In this document: positions 17,259 through 26,529 of the stretch, piece by piece | Numbering within the stretch: position 1 is the first letter of the stretch | Layout: each line of letters starts with the position of its first letter | Assembly (NCBI GenBank): GCA_028723525.1 | Contig: JAQYET010000033.1 | Span: 1 to 64,000 of the forward strand | Direction of reading: 5' to 3' | DNA from: Prevotellaceae bacterium | Lineage (GTDB): Bacteria > Bacteroidota > Bacteroidia > Bacteroidales > Bacteroidaceae | Length of the DNA stretch: 64,000 nucleotides | The notes under the pieces: model-generated | What the model saw: the letters and a program-made list of their open reading frames with translations, nothing else | Told to the model about the DNA's origin: nothing | Database searches by the model: none | Program-made: the position numbers and the translations under genes

Positions 17259-18299
17259 ATGACAAACAATGAAAGAAGTTCAATGCTCCACGGGGTGTTG
17301 TTGATAACGCTGTTCGCATGTGCAGCATTTTATATCGGTGAAGCAGAGTTCGTCAAGTCAATCTCTTTTTCGCCTATGATTGTGGGTATCATCCTCGGTA
17401 TGCTGTATGCCAACAGTCTGCGAAACAATCTTCCCGACACTTGGGTGCCCGGTATCAATTTCTGTTCGAAGAAAGTTCTCCGTCTCGGTATCATCCTTTA
17501 CGGTTTCCGACTGACATTTCAGGATGTCACTTCCGTGGGTTTGTCGGCTATAATCATCGATGCTGTGATTGTCACGGGAACCATTCTCATCGGGTTGTTC
17601 GTTGGCAAGCTGCTCAAGATTGACCGCACCATATCGCTCCTTACATCTGCCGGAAGTGCCATTTGCGGTGCCGCTGCGGTGCTCGGTTGTGAGGGCGCAA
17701 TCCACGCAAAGCCATATAAGACAGCCGTGGCAGTATCTACGGTGGTGATATTCGGAACGCTTTCGATGTTCATTTATCCTGTGCTCTACCGCGCAGGAGT
17801 GTTCCACCTTCAGCCCGAAGAGATGGGAGTGTTTGTCGGTAGCACCGTTCACGAGGTGGCACACGTGGTGGGGGCAGGTAATGCTATGAGCCCGGAAATA
17901 TCGAGTGTTGCCATTATCGTGAAGATGATTAGGGTGATGATGTTAGTCCCGGTGTTGCTGATTATCACCTTCTTCGTTGCCCGTTCTGCGCGAAATGCGG
18001 TGTCCGGCAAGGCACAAGGCAAGGGCAAGATAGCCGTTCCTTGGTTTGCAATACTGTTCCTTGTGGTGATTGGTTTCAATTCCTTCAACCTTCTGCCGAA
18101 GTCGCTGGTCGATTTCATAAACAACGTTGACACCTTCCTGCTCACAATGGCAATGACCGCACTCGGTGCGGAGACAAGTATCGACAAGTTCAGGAAAGCC
18201 GGTGCAAAACCATTCCTGCTGGCAGCGATACTCTACGCATGGCTTATTTTCGGAGGATATGCAATGACTGCTTACCTCGTTCCGGTGATGAACGCATAA
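17259..18299 (+). CDS. YeiH/UPF0324 family putative sulfate exporter
   Basis: 346 residues with about ten membrane helices. Family marks are SPMIVGIILGMLYANSL, the VLRLGIILYGFRLTFQD helix, TSAGSAICGAAAVLGCEGAI and GSTVHEVAHVVGAGNAMSP. Proteins of this family are integral inner-membrane transporters annotated as sulfate exporters; the substrate evidence is thin. It starts 24 bp after the crcB remnant and could share its promoter. The next gene has its own promoter. Confidence 0.88.
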   Translation: MTNNERSSMLHGVLLITLFACAAFYIGEAEFVKSISFSPMIVGIILGMLYANSLRNNLPDTWVPGINFCSKKVLRLGIILYGFRLTFQDVTSVGLSAIIIDAVIVTGTILIGLFVGKLLKIDRTISLLTSAGSAICGAAAVLGCEGAIHAKPYKTAVAVSTVVIFGTLSMFIYPVLYRAGVFHLQPEEMGVFVGSTVHEVAHVVGAGNAMSPEISSVAIIVKMIRVMMLVPVLLIITFFVARSARNAVSGKAQGKGKIAVPWFAILFLVVIGFNSFNLLPKSLVDFINNVDTFLLTMAMTALGAETSIDKFRKAGAKPFLLAAILYAWLIFGGYAMTAYLVPVMNA

Positions 18300-18348
18300 A
18301 AAAAGCAATATAGTTGGCTTTTTGTGCATTTGTTTGGAAAAAAAATAT

Positions 18349-18356
18349 TAACTTTG
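18349..18356 (+). promoter_or_regulatory. -7 element of the secreted duplicated protein gene
   Basis: TAACTTTG in the AT-rich spacer, 93 bp before the ATG at 18449, with several TTTG motifs 12-24 bp upstream. The leader would be about 85 nt. Confidence 0.6.
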
Positions 18357-18448
18357 CAGCAATATGGAGAATATCAATCCCGCCTTTGACATACGGGCAG
18401 GGATAGCACAATGAGGCATCATACTATGAATAACTAATAAAAATACTT

Positions 18449-20383
18449 ATGAAAAAAAGACTGATTACTTGTGTCATTGCAATTATCTCTGTAGTTGCAT
18501 TCGCCCAGAACAACGGTGCCGCCAACAGGTCGCCTTGGGCAGGGATTGTGAAAAACACCGGAGTGGCAAACAAACATTCAGAATGGCAGGGAGGCGGAAC
18601 ACTGCCTGATATTGCTGCTCCGCAAAAGGCTGCAACGGTGGTAACTCCTCCCGAAGGATTAGCTGTTGAAGACTATGTGCTCTATGCTATCGACATCGAT
18701 GGCAAGAAAGCGAGCAGCACTTTGTCGGTAGGCTTCTCCGGAAACGAGGTCTATGTGCAGGGCGTCTGCCACAACTTGCCCGAAGCATGGATAAAAGGAA
18801 CGCGTTCAGGCAATAACATCTCTTTTCCTACGGGGCAATATTTCGGTAAGTTCATAAACTTTTTCGACATGTATTTCGTGGGCTACGACCACATTGCGGG
18901 CAAAGTAACGGATGTCGTTTTCGAATATGATGAGGCTGCAAACACCATGACTGCGAAGCAGGCAGTGCTGATTAACGACAACACAGACACTCCGTCATAC
19001 TACGATTTCTACATGGATATGTCGTTCCTGAAGGTTATTGAGCAAGCCGGAACTCCCGCAACGCCGCAGATAGACAAAATATTCATCAGCAAAATGGGCA
19101 ACAAGCCAAGGCTGATGTTTACAATTCCGCTGATAGACACCAACGGAAATGCAATGGCATCGTCTAAGATTACGTACAAGATTTATTCCGACATACACCA
19201 CACTATGGCTCCGGTCACTCTGAAAAAGAGCGAATATACAGCCATTGAGAGCGACATGACCGAGATTGCTTACAACTATACCGACGATCAGAACATCTAT
19301 ACCGGAGATATAGACCTGCTCATGGACTACACCGGTTGGAACCGTATTGGTGTAAAGGTGACATATAACGGTGGAGGAGAGAGCCACGAGAGTGCCATAG
19401 GCTGGTACAGCATAGAACAGGCTGATACACTTCCGGCAGGAGTGATACCGGTGGAATACAAACTATCGGTTGAAGATGTGAACTACAACAACGATGAAGA
19501 AAAGCGCATAATAAAGGTTGCCGTTGACGGAGATGATGTTTACATGACCGGGCTGGCAAGCCGTTTCCCCGACGCTTGGCTTAAAGGCAAGAAGGAGGGT
19601 GAGATTGTAAGATTCCCTGCCGACAGGTATGTAGGAGAGTTCGTTGTGCCCGGTTCAGGCGAGGTTCAGCACTACTATTTCAATCCCGGGGGCGATGTAG
19701 AGTTCGAGTTCAACGCAGAAGAGATGTATTATACAGCCGATGCTTACACCGTTGACTATGCCGACGAGACAAGCGAGACCGGACTTTCCAACTTCGATAA
19801 CTACTCTGACGCAGAGGTTACACCGATAGAAGAGATTGCAACGATGCCCGCGCTGCCGGAGATTAACACCGTGGAAAGAAACCGTATGGGTGATTATTTT
19901 GTCACGATCTATGTTTATGCAAACGACCAATACGGCGAATACATCCTGCCGAGCAAACTAAGTTATCAGTTGTTCGTGGATAAGGGCGACGGCGTAGAAA
20001 CTCCTTATGTGCTGTCTTCTTTGTTCTATGCCCTTGATAGCGACATGACCGTGGTTCCGTATGGCTTGAATACAACCAACGGAACAATCTTCAACGAGGG
20101 CGATTACCACACTGTGGTGTTTCAGACAAGGGATGTCGATTCATGGAAACGCTTAGGAGTGAAGAGCATATACAGCGGAGGTGGTGAGACAAACGAAACT
20201 CCTGTGCACTGGGTATATGTCAATATAGTTTCAGGAATTGACGAAGTGGGCACCGATGTTGCCGAAACCGAACTGTACGACATGCAGGGACGCAGGGTGA
20301 ATGGTGATGTCAAGGGTCTGCTCATCAAGAAAATGCGGATGACAAACGGCACGGTGAAAACCGTTAAGGTGATGAACCGATAA
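18449..20383 (+). CDS. secreted protein with two homologous modules and a type-IX-like C terminus
   Basis: 644 residues with a signal peptide (MKKRLITCVIAIISVVAFAQ). Two modules of about 270 residues are clearly related: NEVYVQGVCHNLPEAWIKG (first) and DDVYMTGLASRFPDAWLKGK (second), followed in each by a GWNRIGVKVTYNGGGESHES or SWKRLGVKSIYSGGGETNET segment. The last 45 residues carry ELYDMQGRRVN and GLLIKK, a pattern like the type A sorting domain read by the type IX secretion system. The protein is thus likely exported to the surface. Enzymatic function is not recognisable. A long hairpin follows the stop. Confidence 0.75.
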   Translation: MKKRLITCVIAIISVVAFAQNNGAANRSPWAGIVKNTGVANKHSEWQGGGTLPDIAAPQKAATVVTPPEGLAVEDYVLYAIDIDGKKASSTLSVGFSGNEVYVQGVCHNLPEAWIKGTRSGNNISFPTGQYFGKFINFFDMYFVGYDHIAGKVTDVVFEYDEAANTMTAKQAVLINDNTDTPSYYDFYMDMSFLKVIEQAGTPATPQIDKIFISKMGNKPRLMFTIPLIDTNGNAMASSKITYKIYSDIHHTMAPVTLKKSEYTAIESDMTEIAYNYTDDQNIYTGDIDLLMDYTGWNRIGVKVTYNGGGESHESAIGWYSIEQADTLPAGVIPVEYKLSVEDVNYNNDEEKRIIKVAVDGDDVYMTGLASRFPDAWLKGKKEGEIVRFPADRYVGEFVVPGSGEVQHYYFNPGGDVEFEFNAEEMYYTADAYTVDYADETSETGLSNFDNYSDAEVTPIEEIATMPALPEINTVERNRMGDYFVTIYVYANDQYGEYILPSKLSYQLFVDKGDGVETPYVLSSLFYALDSDMTVVPYGLNTTNGTIFNEGDYHTVVFQTRDVDSWKRLGVKSIYSGGGETNETPVHWVYVNIVSGIDEVGTDVAETELYDMQGRRVNGDVKGLLIKKMRMTNGTVKTVKVMNR

Positions 20384-20418
20384 GCCGATCGGGGCAATCC
20401 CGGTAGAGAATATTGTTT

Positions 20419-20486
20419 CAAGGCGTGTTCTGTAAGTTTCTTTTGTGTGTTGACAAGACTGAAAGGAACTTATGGAGCACGCCTTG
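20419..20486 (+). terminator. long GU-tolerant hairpin after the secreted protein gene
   Basis: Two 25-nt arms (20419-20443 and 20462-20486) around an 18-nt loop. The mismatches between the arms are A-to-G or C-to-T changes, which become G-U pairs on the plus-strand RNA. It is followed by TTTCGTTTG. Probably a terminator or 3' stabilising structure. Confidence 0.65.
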
Positions 20487-20508
20487 TTTCGTTTGAAATA
20501 AAGGTGTA

Positions 20509-21924
20509 ATGAGTATGGAAACGAAAAAAATATTGTTGTCGGTACTGCTGTCCGTGTCGATTACAGGCATTGCCGGAGCGCAGGAAACGGAATCTAATTT
20601 GAAAGAAGACTCTTCTGCAGAGTTGTTGAAAAGGTCTGATGACGGATTATTGTCAAGGCAGCAGGCTGCTCATGACATAGAGTCTCTCGTCTTCAACATC
20701 AGCGAAATACACCCGGATATGTTCTCAACTTGTAATCAAGGGGAGTTCTTCAAAATGCTGAATGGTATAGGAGAAAAGCTGCAAGACTCGTTGTCTGTGC
20801 TGAAACTGTATGAACTTGTTCAGCCATTATTAGTTAAAATAGGTGACGGGCACACATCCTTGTTATATCCTTTAAATGCTGTTTTCAAGAAAGACACACC
20901 GCGCATTCCGCTCTCTTTTAGTGTAACGCCCAACGATGAGATTAGGGTTTTGTTCTCCATAGATGATAAAATTCCTGAAGAATCGCGTATCCTTGCAATA
21001 AACGGGATAACCGATGGCGAGATGTTGGAGAAGATGCTGGAGTATGAAAGTGGCGAATCTATGTCTTACAGGATGCAAAAAGTGCGTAATGATTTTGCTG
21101 CCCTGTTCTTCATGCTCTATTCTTCCGACACCTATAATATAGAATATGTGGAACCGGGAAAAAAGAAACCGAGCCATATTACGCTCATGCCGTGCCCAAA
21201 TCACGAACTGTTTGCGCTGAAAAAGAAGAGGCAAAAAGGAAGCCCTGCGGAAGAAGAAAGAGAGATATATAGTTTCAGAATGATGCCTGAAAAGAATGTT
21301 GCCGTAATGGAGTTCAGGGAATTTTCCGACGTGGAGGGCATGAAAGCGTTTGCCGACTCGATGTTTACGGCATTACGCAATCATAACATCACCAACTTGA
21401 TAATAGATATTACGGAAAACGGCGGAGGACAATCTCAGGTCGGAGACGTGTTGCTTCGCTACATATCCCCTAAGCCTTTCTCACAGTTCGGAAAGTATCT
21501 TGGAAGGGTGACATCAACCTCTCAGGCTCTTATGCGCAACAAGATGAATGTCGGTTGGTATTATGGTGAAATTGAGGATGATGACATGCAACAGCCGTTA
21601 ACCGACGAGGAGGGGCATTTTAAAGGTGATGTCTATTTGTTGACGAGCAGCAACACCTTCTCTTCCGCAAGTTCTTTCGCATGGACTTTCAAAGAGTTCG
21701 GGATGGGAACCGTTGTCGGAGAAGAAACCGGTGGAATGAATGTGAGTTTCGGCGACGTGCTTATGTACAAACTGCCAATATCTGGTATGAATGCCTTCAT
21801 ATCATACAAGCGGTTTTGGCTGTATGGAGCAGACGAGAAAGATATTCATGGCACCTTGCCCGATTACAAGGTGGCAAGCCGGGAAGCATTGTCCAAAGCA
21901 ATCTCGCTTTGTGAGAAACGTTGA
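20509..21924 (+). CDS. S41 family (C-terminal processing) peptidase-like secreted protein
   Basis: 471 residues with a signal peptide ending GIAGAQ. The C-terminal half is the tail-specific protease fold: LIIDITENGGGQSQVGDVLL, then the SSNTFSSASSFAW segment where the catalytic serine sits, then VVGEETGGMNVSFGD. The N-terminal half (about 40-160) contains the LVKIGDGHTSLLYP motif common to S41 proteins that lack a canonical PDZ. The expected catalytic lysine is not obvious, since AWTFKEFG carries a Lys two turns after the serine. It is transcribed alone, between two hairpins. Substrate unknown; secreted or lipid-free periplasmic. Confidence 0.85.
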   Translation: MSMETKKILLSVLLSVSITGIAGAQETESNLKEDSSAELLKRSDDGLLSRQQAAHDIESLVFNISEIHPDMFSTCNQGEFFKMLNGIGEKLQDSLSVLKLYELVQPLLVKIGDGHTSLLYPLNAVFKKDTPRIPLSFSVTPNDEIRVLFSIDDKIPEESRILAINGITDGEMLEKMLEYESGESMSYRMQKVRNDFAALFFMLYSSDTYNIEYVEPGKKKPSHITLMPCPNHELFALKKKRQKGSPAEEEREIYSFRMMPEKNVAVMEFREFSDVEGMKAFADSMFTALRNHNITNLIIDITENGGGQSQVGDVLLRYISPKPFSQFGKYLGRVTSTSQALMRNKMNVGWYYGEIEDDDMQQPLTDEEGHFKGDVYLLTSSNTFSSASSFAWTFKEFGMGTVVGEETGGMNVSFGDVLMYKLPISGMNAFISYKRFWLYGADEKDIHGTLPDYKVASREALSKAISLCEKR

Positions 21925-21978
21925 TTTAAGACGTTTTTCCCGGATAAGTCTTTTTACTTAAACAAAACAGTGCAGGCA

Positions 21979-24618
21979 ATGGAGAGGAAGCGGTATGATG
22001 AGGGACAGCGTGCAGTGATAGACGCACAGGAGGGCTATCATCTCGTGTTGGCACCGCCGGGATGCGGCAAAACGGAGGTGCTGGCAGAAAGAATAATGCG
22101 TGCACACACATTCGGCGTGGGCTATGACGACATGCTCTGCCTCACCTTTACCAACCGGGCTTCGCGGGGAATGTGTGAGAGAATAGAGCAGCTGGCAGGC
22201 GACAAGGTGGATGAGCTGTTCGTTGGCAACATACACAAGTTCTGCTCACAATTCCTTTTCGAGAACGAGGTGCTGCCGTTGGAGACATCAATTCTCGACG
22301 AGGACGACAGCATCAGCATCATTGCCGACTTCATGCAGCAAGACGACATAGCCGTGCAGGAAGACGCGAAGATGCGCCACCGATACTCCAAAATTGTCAA
22401 CCTGCAACATTTCATGCACCAATACACAGGCGGTTATCCGCGCGAACTGACGGTGCACGGCGAAGAACTGAACACAAAGACACTCCGACAGATATGCGCA
22501 ATACTGTCAAAGGATTTCACACGCGACAGCATATCCGAAATCTATCGCAACATCGACGACTACGAACAACCGGCAGAACTGAACCGAAATGGCGAACTGC
22601 AGAACTTCATACACATGATGTCGGCGGCGCGACACTACGAAAAATATAAGCGGCAACATAACCTCGTTGACTTCGCCGACCTGCTTCTGCTTGCCTACGA
22701 CACGTTGAACGATGGTTATGAGGGCAAGCGATATGGCTGGATTCAGATTGATGAGGTGCAGGACCTCAGTCCGCTGCAACTTAAAATCATCGACATTATC
22801 ACCTCCCGGCAGTCGCCCACAGTGATGTATCTCGGTGACAGCCAGCAAGCCATATATTCGTTCATGGGGGCAAAGAGCGAAACGCTCAACATCCTCGCGA
22901 GCCGCTGTGAGATACACAACCTTTACACCAACTACCGCTCTCCGAAATATCTTCTCGATGTGTTCAACACCTACGGGCATGAAATGCTTGGCATAGACAA
23001 ACGTCTGTTGCCGCAAACCACACACGAGGTGGAAGCGGAAGCAGGCGACCTTCTTATTACTTCTTCCCCGAACAACATCGAGGAACAGCAGGACGTAGCA
23101 GAACTTGTGAAGCGCATCAGCACACGATACCACGACGAGACGATTGCCGTGGTGGTGAGTTATAACTCCGAAGCCGATGACATCAGCGCACGACTTGCAA
23201 ACCTCGGCGTGAAGCATTTCAAGGTGTCGGGGCGCGACCTGTTCTCCGAGCCTGCCCTGAAACTGCTCTTGGCGCATCTCAGCGTGATTGCCGGCGACCA
23301 CAACTTCCTCGCTTGGTCGCGCATTATGGCAGGGATAAAAGCCGTGGGGTCTAACTCGGCAGCGCGAAGTTTCGTGCGCGACCTCGCCATGAACGGTATG
23401 ACCCCTGCCGACCTAATGCGCGACGACGGCATAACTTCGTTGCAGGAGTTCCTGCAGACATATTCCCACGGCGACATAGTAGTCTTCGACACGGAGACAA
23501 CAGGACTGTCGGTGGAGGACGACGACGTGGTGCAGATTGCTGCCGTAAAACTTCATAATGGCGAAATTGTTGAAGACTCGGAGTTCAACGTTTTCATACG
23601 CACCGAGCGCGAAATACCACCCATGTTGGGCGACATGGCAAACCCTCTCGTTGAGGAATACCGCAAAAACCGCCTGCTCGAGCCTACTGATGCCATGCAG
23701 ATGTTCATGGAATATGCCGCCGGCTGCGTACTGCTTGGGCACAACTCCGAATACGATTACCACATCCTTGACAACAACTTGCACCGACGCTGTGGCATAT
23801 CCGACTTCAAAAAGCGTTTCCCACGTTGCCTCGACACGTTGCACATGGCACGCATCATCAGTCCGCGGCTGCGCAGTCATAAACTCAAAGACCTGATAAC
23901 GGAGTTCGGTCTCGAAGGGAATAACTCCCACCTCGCCAACGACGACATCATTGCAACGAAACATCTGGCTGACCACTGTTTCCGAGAGGGGCGGCAGAAA
24001 GCGGAGCATCAGGTGGAGATACCGCTCAAATACAGCAAGGCAGTGAAACGTTTGCGCGAGACCTATAAGCCACTCTATGACTATGCCCGCGCCATGCTTT
24101 ACTCACCGCAACCCGATGATGTCCCGGCATTGCTTGCCGAATGGCGTCGCGCTTATGCTTCTCTGATTTCAACAGGGTGCATCGCGAAGATAGAGAAGAT
24201 GTCTTACGTGGAACGATACATCGCAGACGACGTTATCGGTGACGACAACCGACCGCTGCATGTGCAGTTAGACAGATACATAAACGTACTCAACACATTG
24301 AAAGAAGCGGACCTCTGCGGCAGCCGCACCATGCGCGAGAAAGTGTTCGTCTCCACGGTTCATAAGGCGAAGGGACTGGAGTTCGACAATGTTATAGTGT
24401 ATGGTGTGACCGACGGCAACTATCCCGGCTTCTATTCCCGCAACGACGTGCAACTCCGGCAGGAAGAGATGCGCCGCCTATATGTCGCCCTGTCGCGTGC
24501 AAAACGCCGGCTCATACTCACGTGGAGCAAGGAACGAATAACACAGTGGGGTAGGGTTTTCCCGCAAACTCTGTCTCCTTTCGTCGCATGTATTTCGCAA
24601 TTTTTCCGCCACTTGTAA
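21979..24618 (+). CDS. UvrD-like helicase with inserted DnaQ-type 3'-5' exonuclease
   Basis: 879 residues from the ATG at 21979; a GTG three codons earlier is possible. The SF1A helicase core is split. Motif I is LAPPGCGKTEV (about residue 28), motif II DEVQDLSPLQLKI (about 257), motif III GDSQQAIYSFMG, motif IV NYRSPKYLLD, motif V STVHKAKGLEFDNV (about 790) and motif VI YVALSRAKRRL (about 840). A complete DEDDh exonuclease is inserted at about 500-665: VVFDTETTGL (ExoI), LGHNSEYDYHIL (ExoII) and HLANDDIIATKHLADH (ExoIII). The protein should unwind DNA and trim 3' ends in one chain. It has no operon partner, and the repair pathway is unknown. Confidence 0.9.
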   Translation: MERKRYDEGQRAVIDAQEGYHLVLAPPGCGKTEVLAERIMRAHTFGVGYDDMLCLTFTNRASRGMCERIEQLAGDKVDELFVGNIHKFCSQFLFENEVLPLETSILDEDDSISIIADFMQQDDIAVQEDAKMRHRYSKIVNLQHFMHQYTGGYPRELTVHGEELNTKTLRQICAILSKDFTRDSISEIYRNIDDYEQPAELNRNGELQNFIHMMSAARHYEKYKRQHNLVDFADLLLLAYDTLNDGYEGKRYGWIQIDEVQDLSPLQLKIIDIITSRQSPTVMYLGDSQQAIYSFMGAKSETLNILASRCEIHNLYTNYRSPKYLLDVFNTYGHEMLGIDKRLLPQTTHEVEAEAGDLLITSSPNNIEEQQDVAELVKRISTRYHDETIAVVVSYNSEADDISARLANLGVKHFKVSGRDLFSEPALKLLLAHLSVIAGDHNFLAWSRIMAGIKAVGSNSAARSFVRDLAMNGMTPADLMRDDGITSLQEFLQTYSHGDIVVFDTETTGLSVEDDDVVQIAAVKLHNGEIVEDSEFNVFIRTEREIPPMLGDMANPLVEEYRKNRLLEPTDAMQMFMEYAAGCVLLGHNSEYDYHILDNNLHRRCGISDFKKRFPRCLDTLHMARIISPRLRSHKLKDLITEFGLEGNNSHLANDDIIATKHLADHCFREGRQKAEHQVEIPLKYSKAVKRLRETYKPLYDYARAMLYSPQPDDVPALLAEWRRAYASLISTGCIAKIEKMSYVERYIADDVIGDDNRPLHVQLDRYINVLNTLKEADLCGSRTMREKVFVSTVHKAKGLEFDNVIVYGVTDGNYPGFYSRNDVQLRQEEMRRLYVALSRAKRRLILTWSKERITQWGRVFPQTLSPFVACISQFFRHL

Positions 24619-24695
24619 CAATAATGTCATTTTTTATGCCGCAAAGTTATGGTCAATGGCATGATATTTGCTGATTATAAATTAACGTAGGATTT

Positions 24696-25910
24696 ATGGA
24701 AACGATAAAATCAATATTCAGAATAGGTACGGGACCGTCGAGCAGTCACACGATGGGACCGCAGAAAGCCGCGATAATATTCGGCGAGAAGAACCCGCAG
24801 GCTAAATCATTTCATGTGACACTTTACGGCAGTCTGGCAGCAACCGGGCGTGGGCACATGACCGACATCGCAATTTCCGATGTCCTCAAGCCAATAGCTC
24901 CGGTGGAATTCAGTTGGCAACCGAATGTCGTTCTGCCTTACCATACAAACGGAATGATGTTCAAGGCGAAGGATGAAAACGGCGAAGTCACCGACGAATG
25001 GACTGTGTATAGCATCGGAGGTGGGGCCCTCTCTGAAGGAAAAGGCTCAAAAGACATGTTCTCAACCGAGCCGGTTTATGAACTCTCGACAATGAACGAC
25101 ATCAAGAGGTGGTGTGAGAAGAACGGTCGCCACTTCTGGGAGTATGTGGAATCATGTGAGGGAAGCGGTATATGGGACTATCTTTCAGAAGTATGGAGCA
25201 CAATGCAGGAGTCCGTTGAGCGCGGACTCGACAGCGAAGGGGTGCTCCCCGGACCGCTAAATCTTTCGCGAAAGGCTGCCACCTATTATATAAAGGCACG
25301 CGCCTACAAACCCTCTTTGCAGTCAAGGGGCATGGTATATGCCTACGCTCTTGCCGTGAGTGAGGAAAATGCAAGCATGGGAAAAATCGTTACCGCGCCC
25401 ACGTGCGGCTCATGCGGTGTGGTGCCGGCGGTGCTTTATGCCATGTCTCGCCACTACGACTTCTCTGATACGAGGATATTGCGCGCCCTTGCCACTGCCG
25501 GTCTATTCGGAAATATTGTCAAGTCTAACGCTTCTATATCCGGAGCCGAGGTCGGTTGTCAGGGAGAAGTGGGCGTGGCGTGCGCGATGGCGTCTGCCGC
25601 AGCATGCCAAATGTTTGGCGGAACACCGTCGCAGGTGGAGTATGCGGCGGAGATGGGGCTCGAACATCACCTCGGAATGACCTGCGACCCGGTGTGCGGA
25701 CTGGTGCAGATACCGTGCATCGAACGTAACGCCTTTGCCGCCTGCCGTGCGCTCGATGCCCAACTCTACGCCTCTTTCAGCGACGGCAGGCACCGTGTTT
25801 CGTTCGACCGCGTGGTGGAAGTGATGAAGAAGACCGGGCACGACATACCGTCGCTCTACAAGGAAACAAGCGAGGGAGGACTGGCTCAAGACTTTGAATG
25901 GGAGCAATGA
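24696..25910 (+). CDS. sdaA: L-serine ammonia-lyase, iron-sulfur type
   Basis: 404 residues, single-chain L-serine dehydratase (serine to pyruvate and ammonia) with an oxygen-labile 4Fe-4S cluster. The beta domain at the start shows SIFRIGTGPSSSHTMGPQKA. The alpha domain carries the cluster cysteines in APTCGSCGVVPAVLY and CDPVCGLVQIPCIERNAF. This fits an anaerobe. The gene stands alone; the helicase gene ends 77 bp upstream and an OsmC gene follows after 86 bp. Confidence 0.94.
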   Translation: METIKSIFRIGTGPSSSHTMGPQKAAIIFGEKNPQAKSFHVTLYGSLAATGRGHMTDIAISDVLKPIAPVEFSWQPNVVLPYHTNGMMFKAKDENGEVTDEWTVYSIGGGALSEGKGSKDMFSTEPVYELSTMNDIKRWCEKNGRHFWEYVESCEGSGIWDYLSEVWSTMQESVERGLDSEGVLPGPLNLSRKAATYYIKARAYKPSLQSRGMVYAYALAVSEENASMGKIVTAPTCGSCGVVPAVLYAMSRHYDFSDTRILRALATAGLFGNIVKSNASISGAEVGCQGEVGVACAMASAAACQMFGGTPSQVEYAAEMGLEHHLGMTCDPVCGLVQIPCIERNAFAACRALDAQLYASFSDGRHRVSFDRVVEVMKKTGHDIPSLYKETSEGGLAQDFEWEQ

Positions 25911-25996
25911 CAGCCGGTCGCCGCGTAAATGGGATATTCTAACGGCATATCCTGCAACGATATGCCAATGTCTAATAAAACAAAACAATAAAAATT

Positions 25997-26401
25997 ATGG
26001 CAATTTCAGTAGCAAAGTATTTGGGCAAAGCCCGTGTAGAAACAACACATTTGGCTTCAGGACAGAAAGTTGTAACCGACGCAGTGAAGGAATATGGCGG
26101 TCAGGGAGAATATCCCACACCGGTTGAAGTGCTCGCTCAGTCGCTCGCAAACTGCGCGCTCACCGTGCTGGCTCTCCGCGGAATGAAGGAGGGAGTAGAT
26201 ATAACAGGCAGTTATGCAGAAATCGGCGAGTGCGAGGAAAACATGGAAAACCACAGCGTATCGAAGTTCAACATCGTGTTCCACATCAAGGGCAATGTTG
26301 AAGAAGGGCTTCGCAAGAAGCTTGAGATGTTCGCTCACAAGGGTTGTTTCGTTGGCAACACACTCACCGCAGAGAAGAATTTCACCTTCATCTATGAGTA
26401 A
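25997..26401 (+). CDS. OsmC-family peroxide-reducing protein
   Basis: 134 residues. Both redox cysteines of the OsmC/Ohr fold are present: one in LAQSLANCALTVLALRG, the other in AHKGCFVGNTL. These proteins reduce organic peroxides through the cysteine pair and are cytosolic. A strong hairpin terminator follows. It is preceded by the serine dehydratase, whose cluster is peroxide-sensitive, but a functional link is speculation. Confidence 0.9.
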   Translation: MAISVAKYLGKARVETTHLASGQKVVTDAVKEYGGQGEYPTPVEVLAQSLANCALTVLALRGMKEGVDITGSYAEIGECEENMENHSVSKFNIVFHIKGNVEEGLRKKLEMFAHKGCFVGNTLTAEKNFTFIYE

Positions 26402-26440
26402 AACGTTTACCTCTTGACGGGGTAATCGATATAATAAAGA

Positions 26441-26494
26441 CAGGTTTCGGGAAAACAGATGCAACTAAGCATTTCCCGAAACCTGCCTTTTTTT
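26441..26494. terminator. strong Rho-independent terminator between osmC-like and folC
   Basis: CAGGTTTCGGGAAA (26441-26454) pairs exactly with TTTCCCGAAACCTG (26472-26485), followed by CCTTTTTTTA on the plus strand. The minus strand is less T-rich, so it mainly serves the OsmC gene. Confidence 0.9.
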
Positions 26495-26529
26495 ATTTTC
26501 AGCCACAAACCCTGCCCGGCGCTTTTGGC

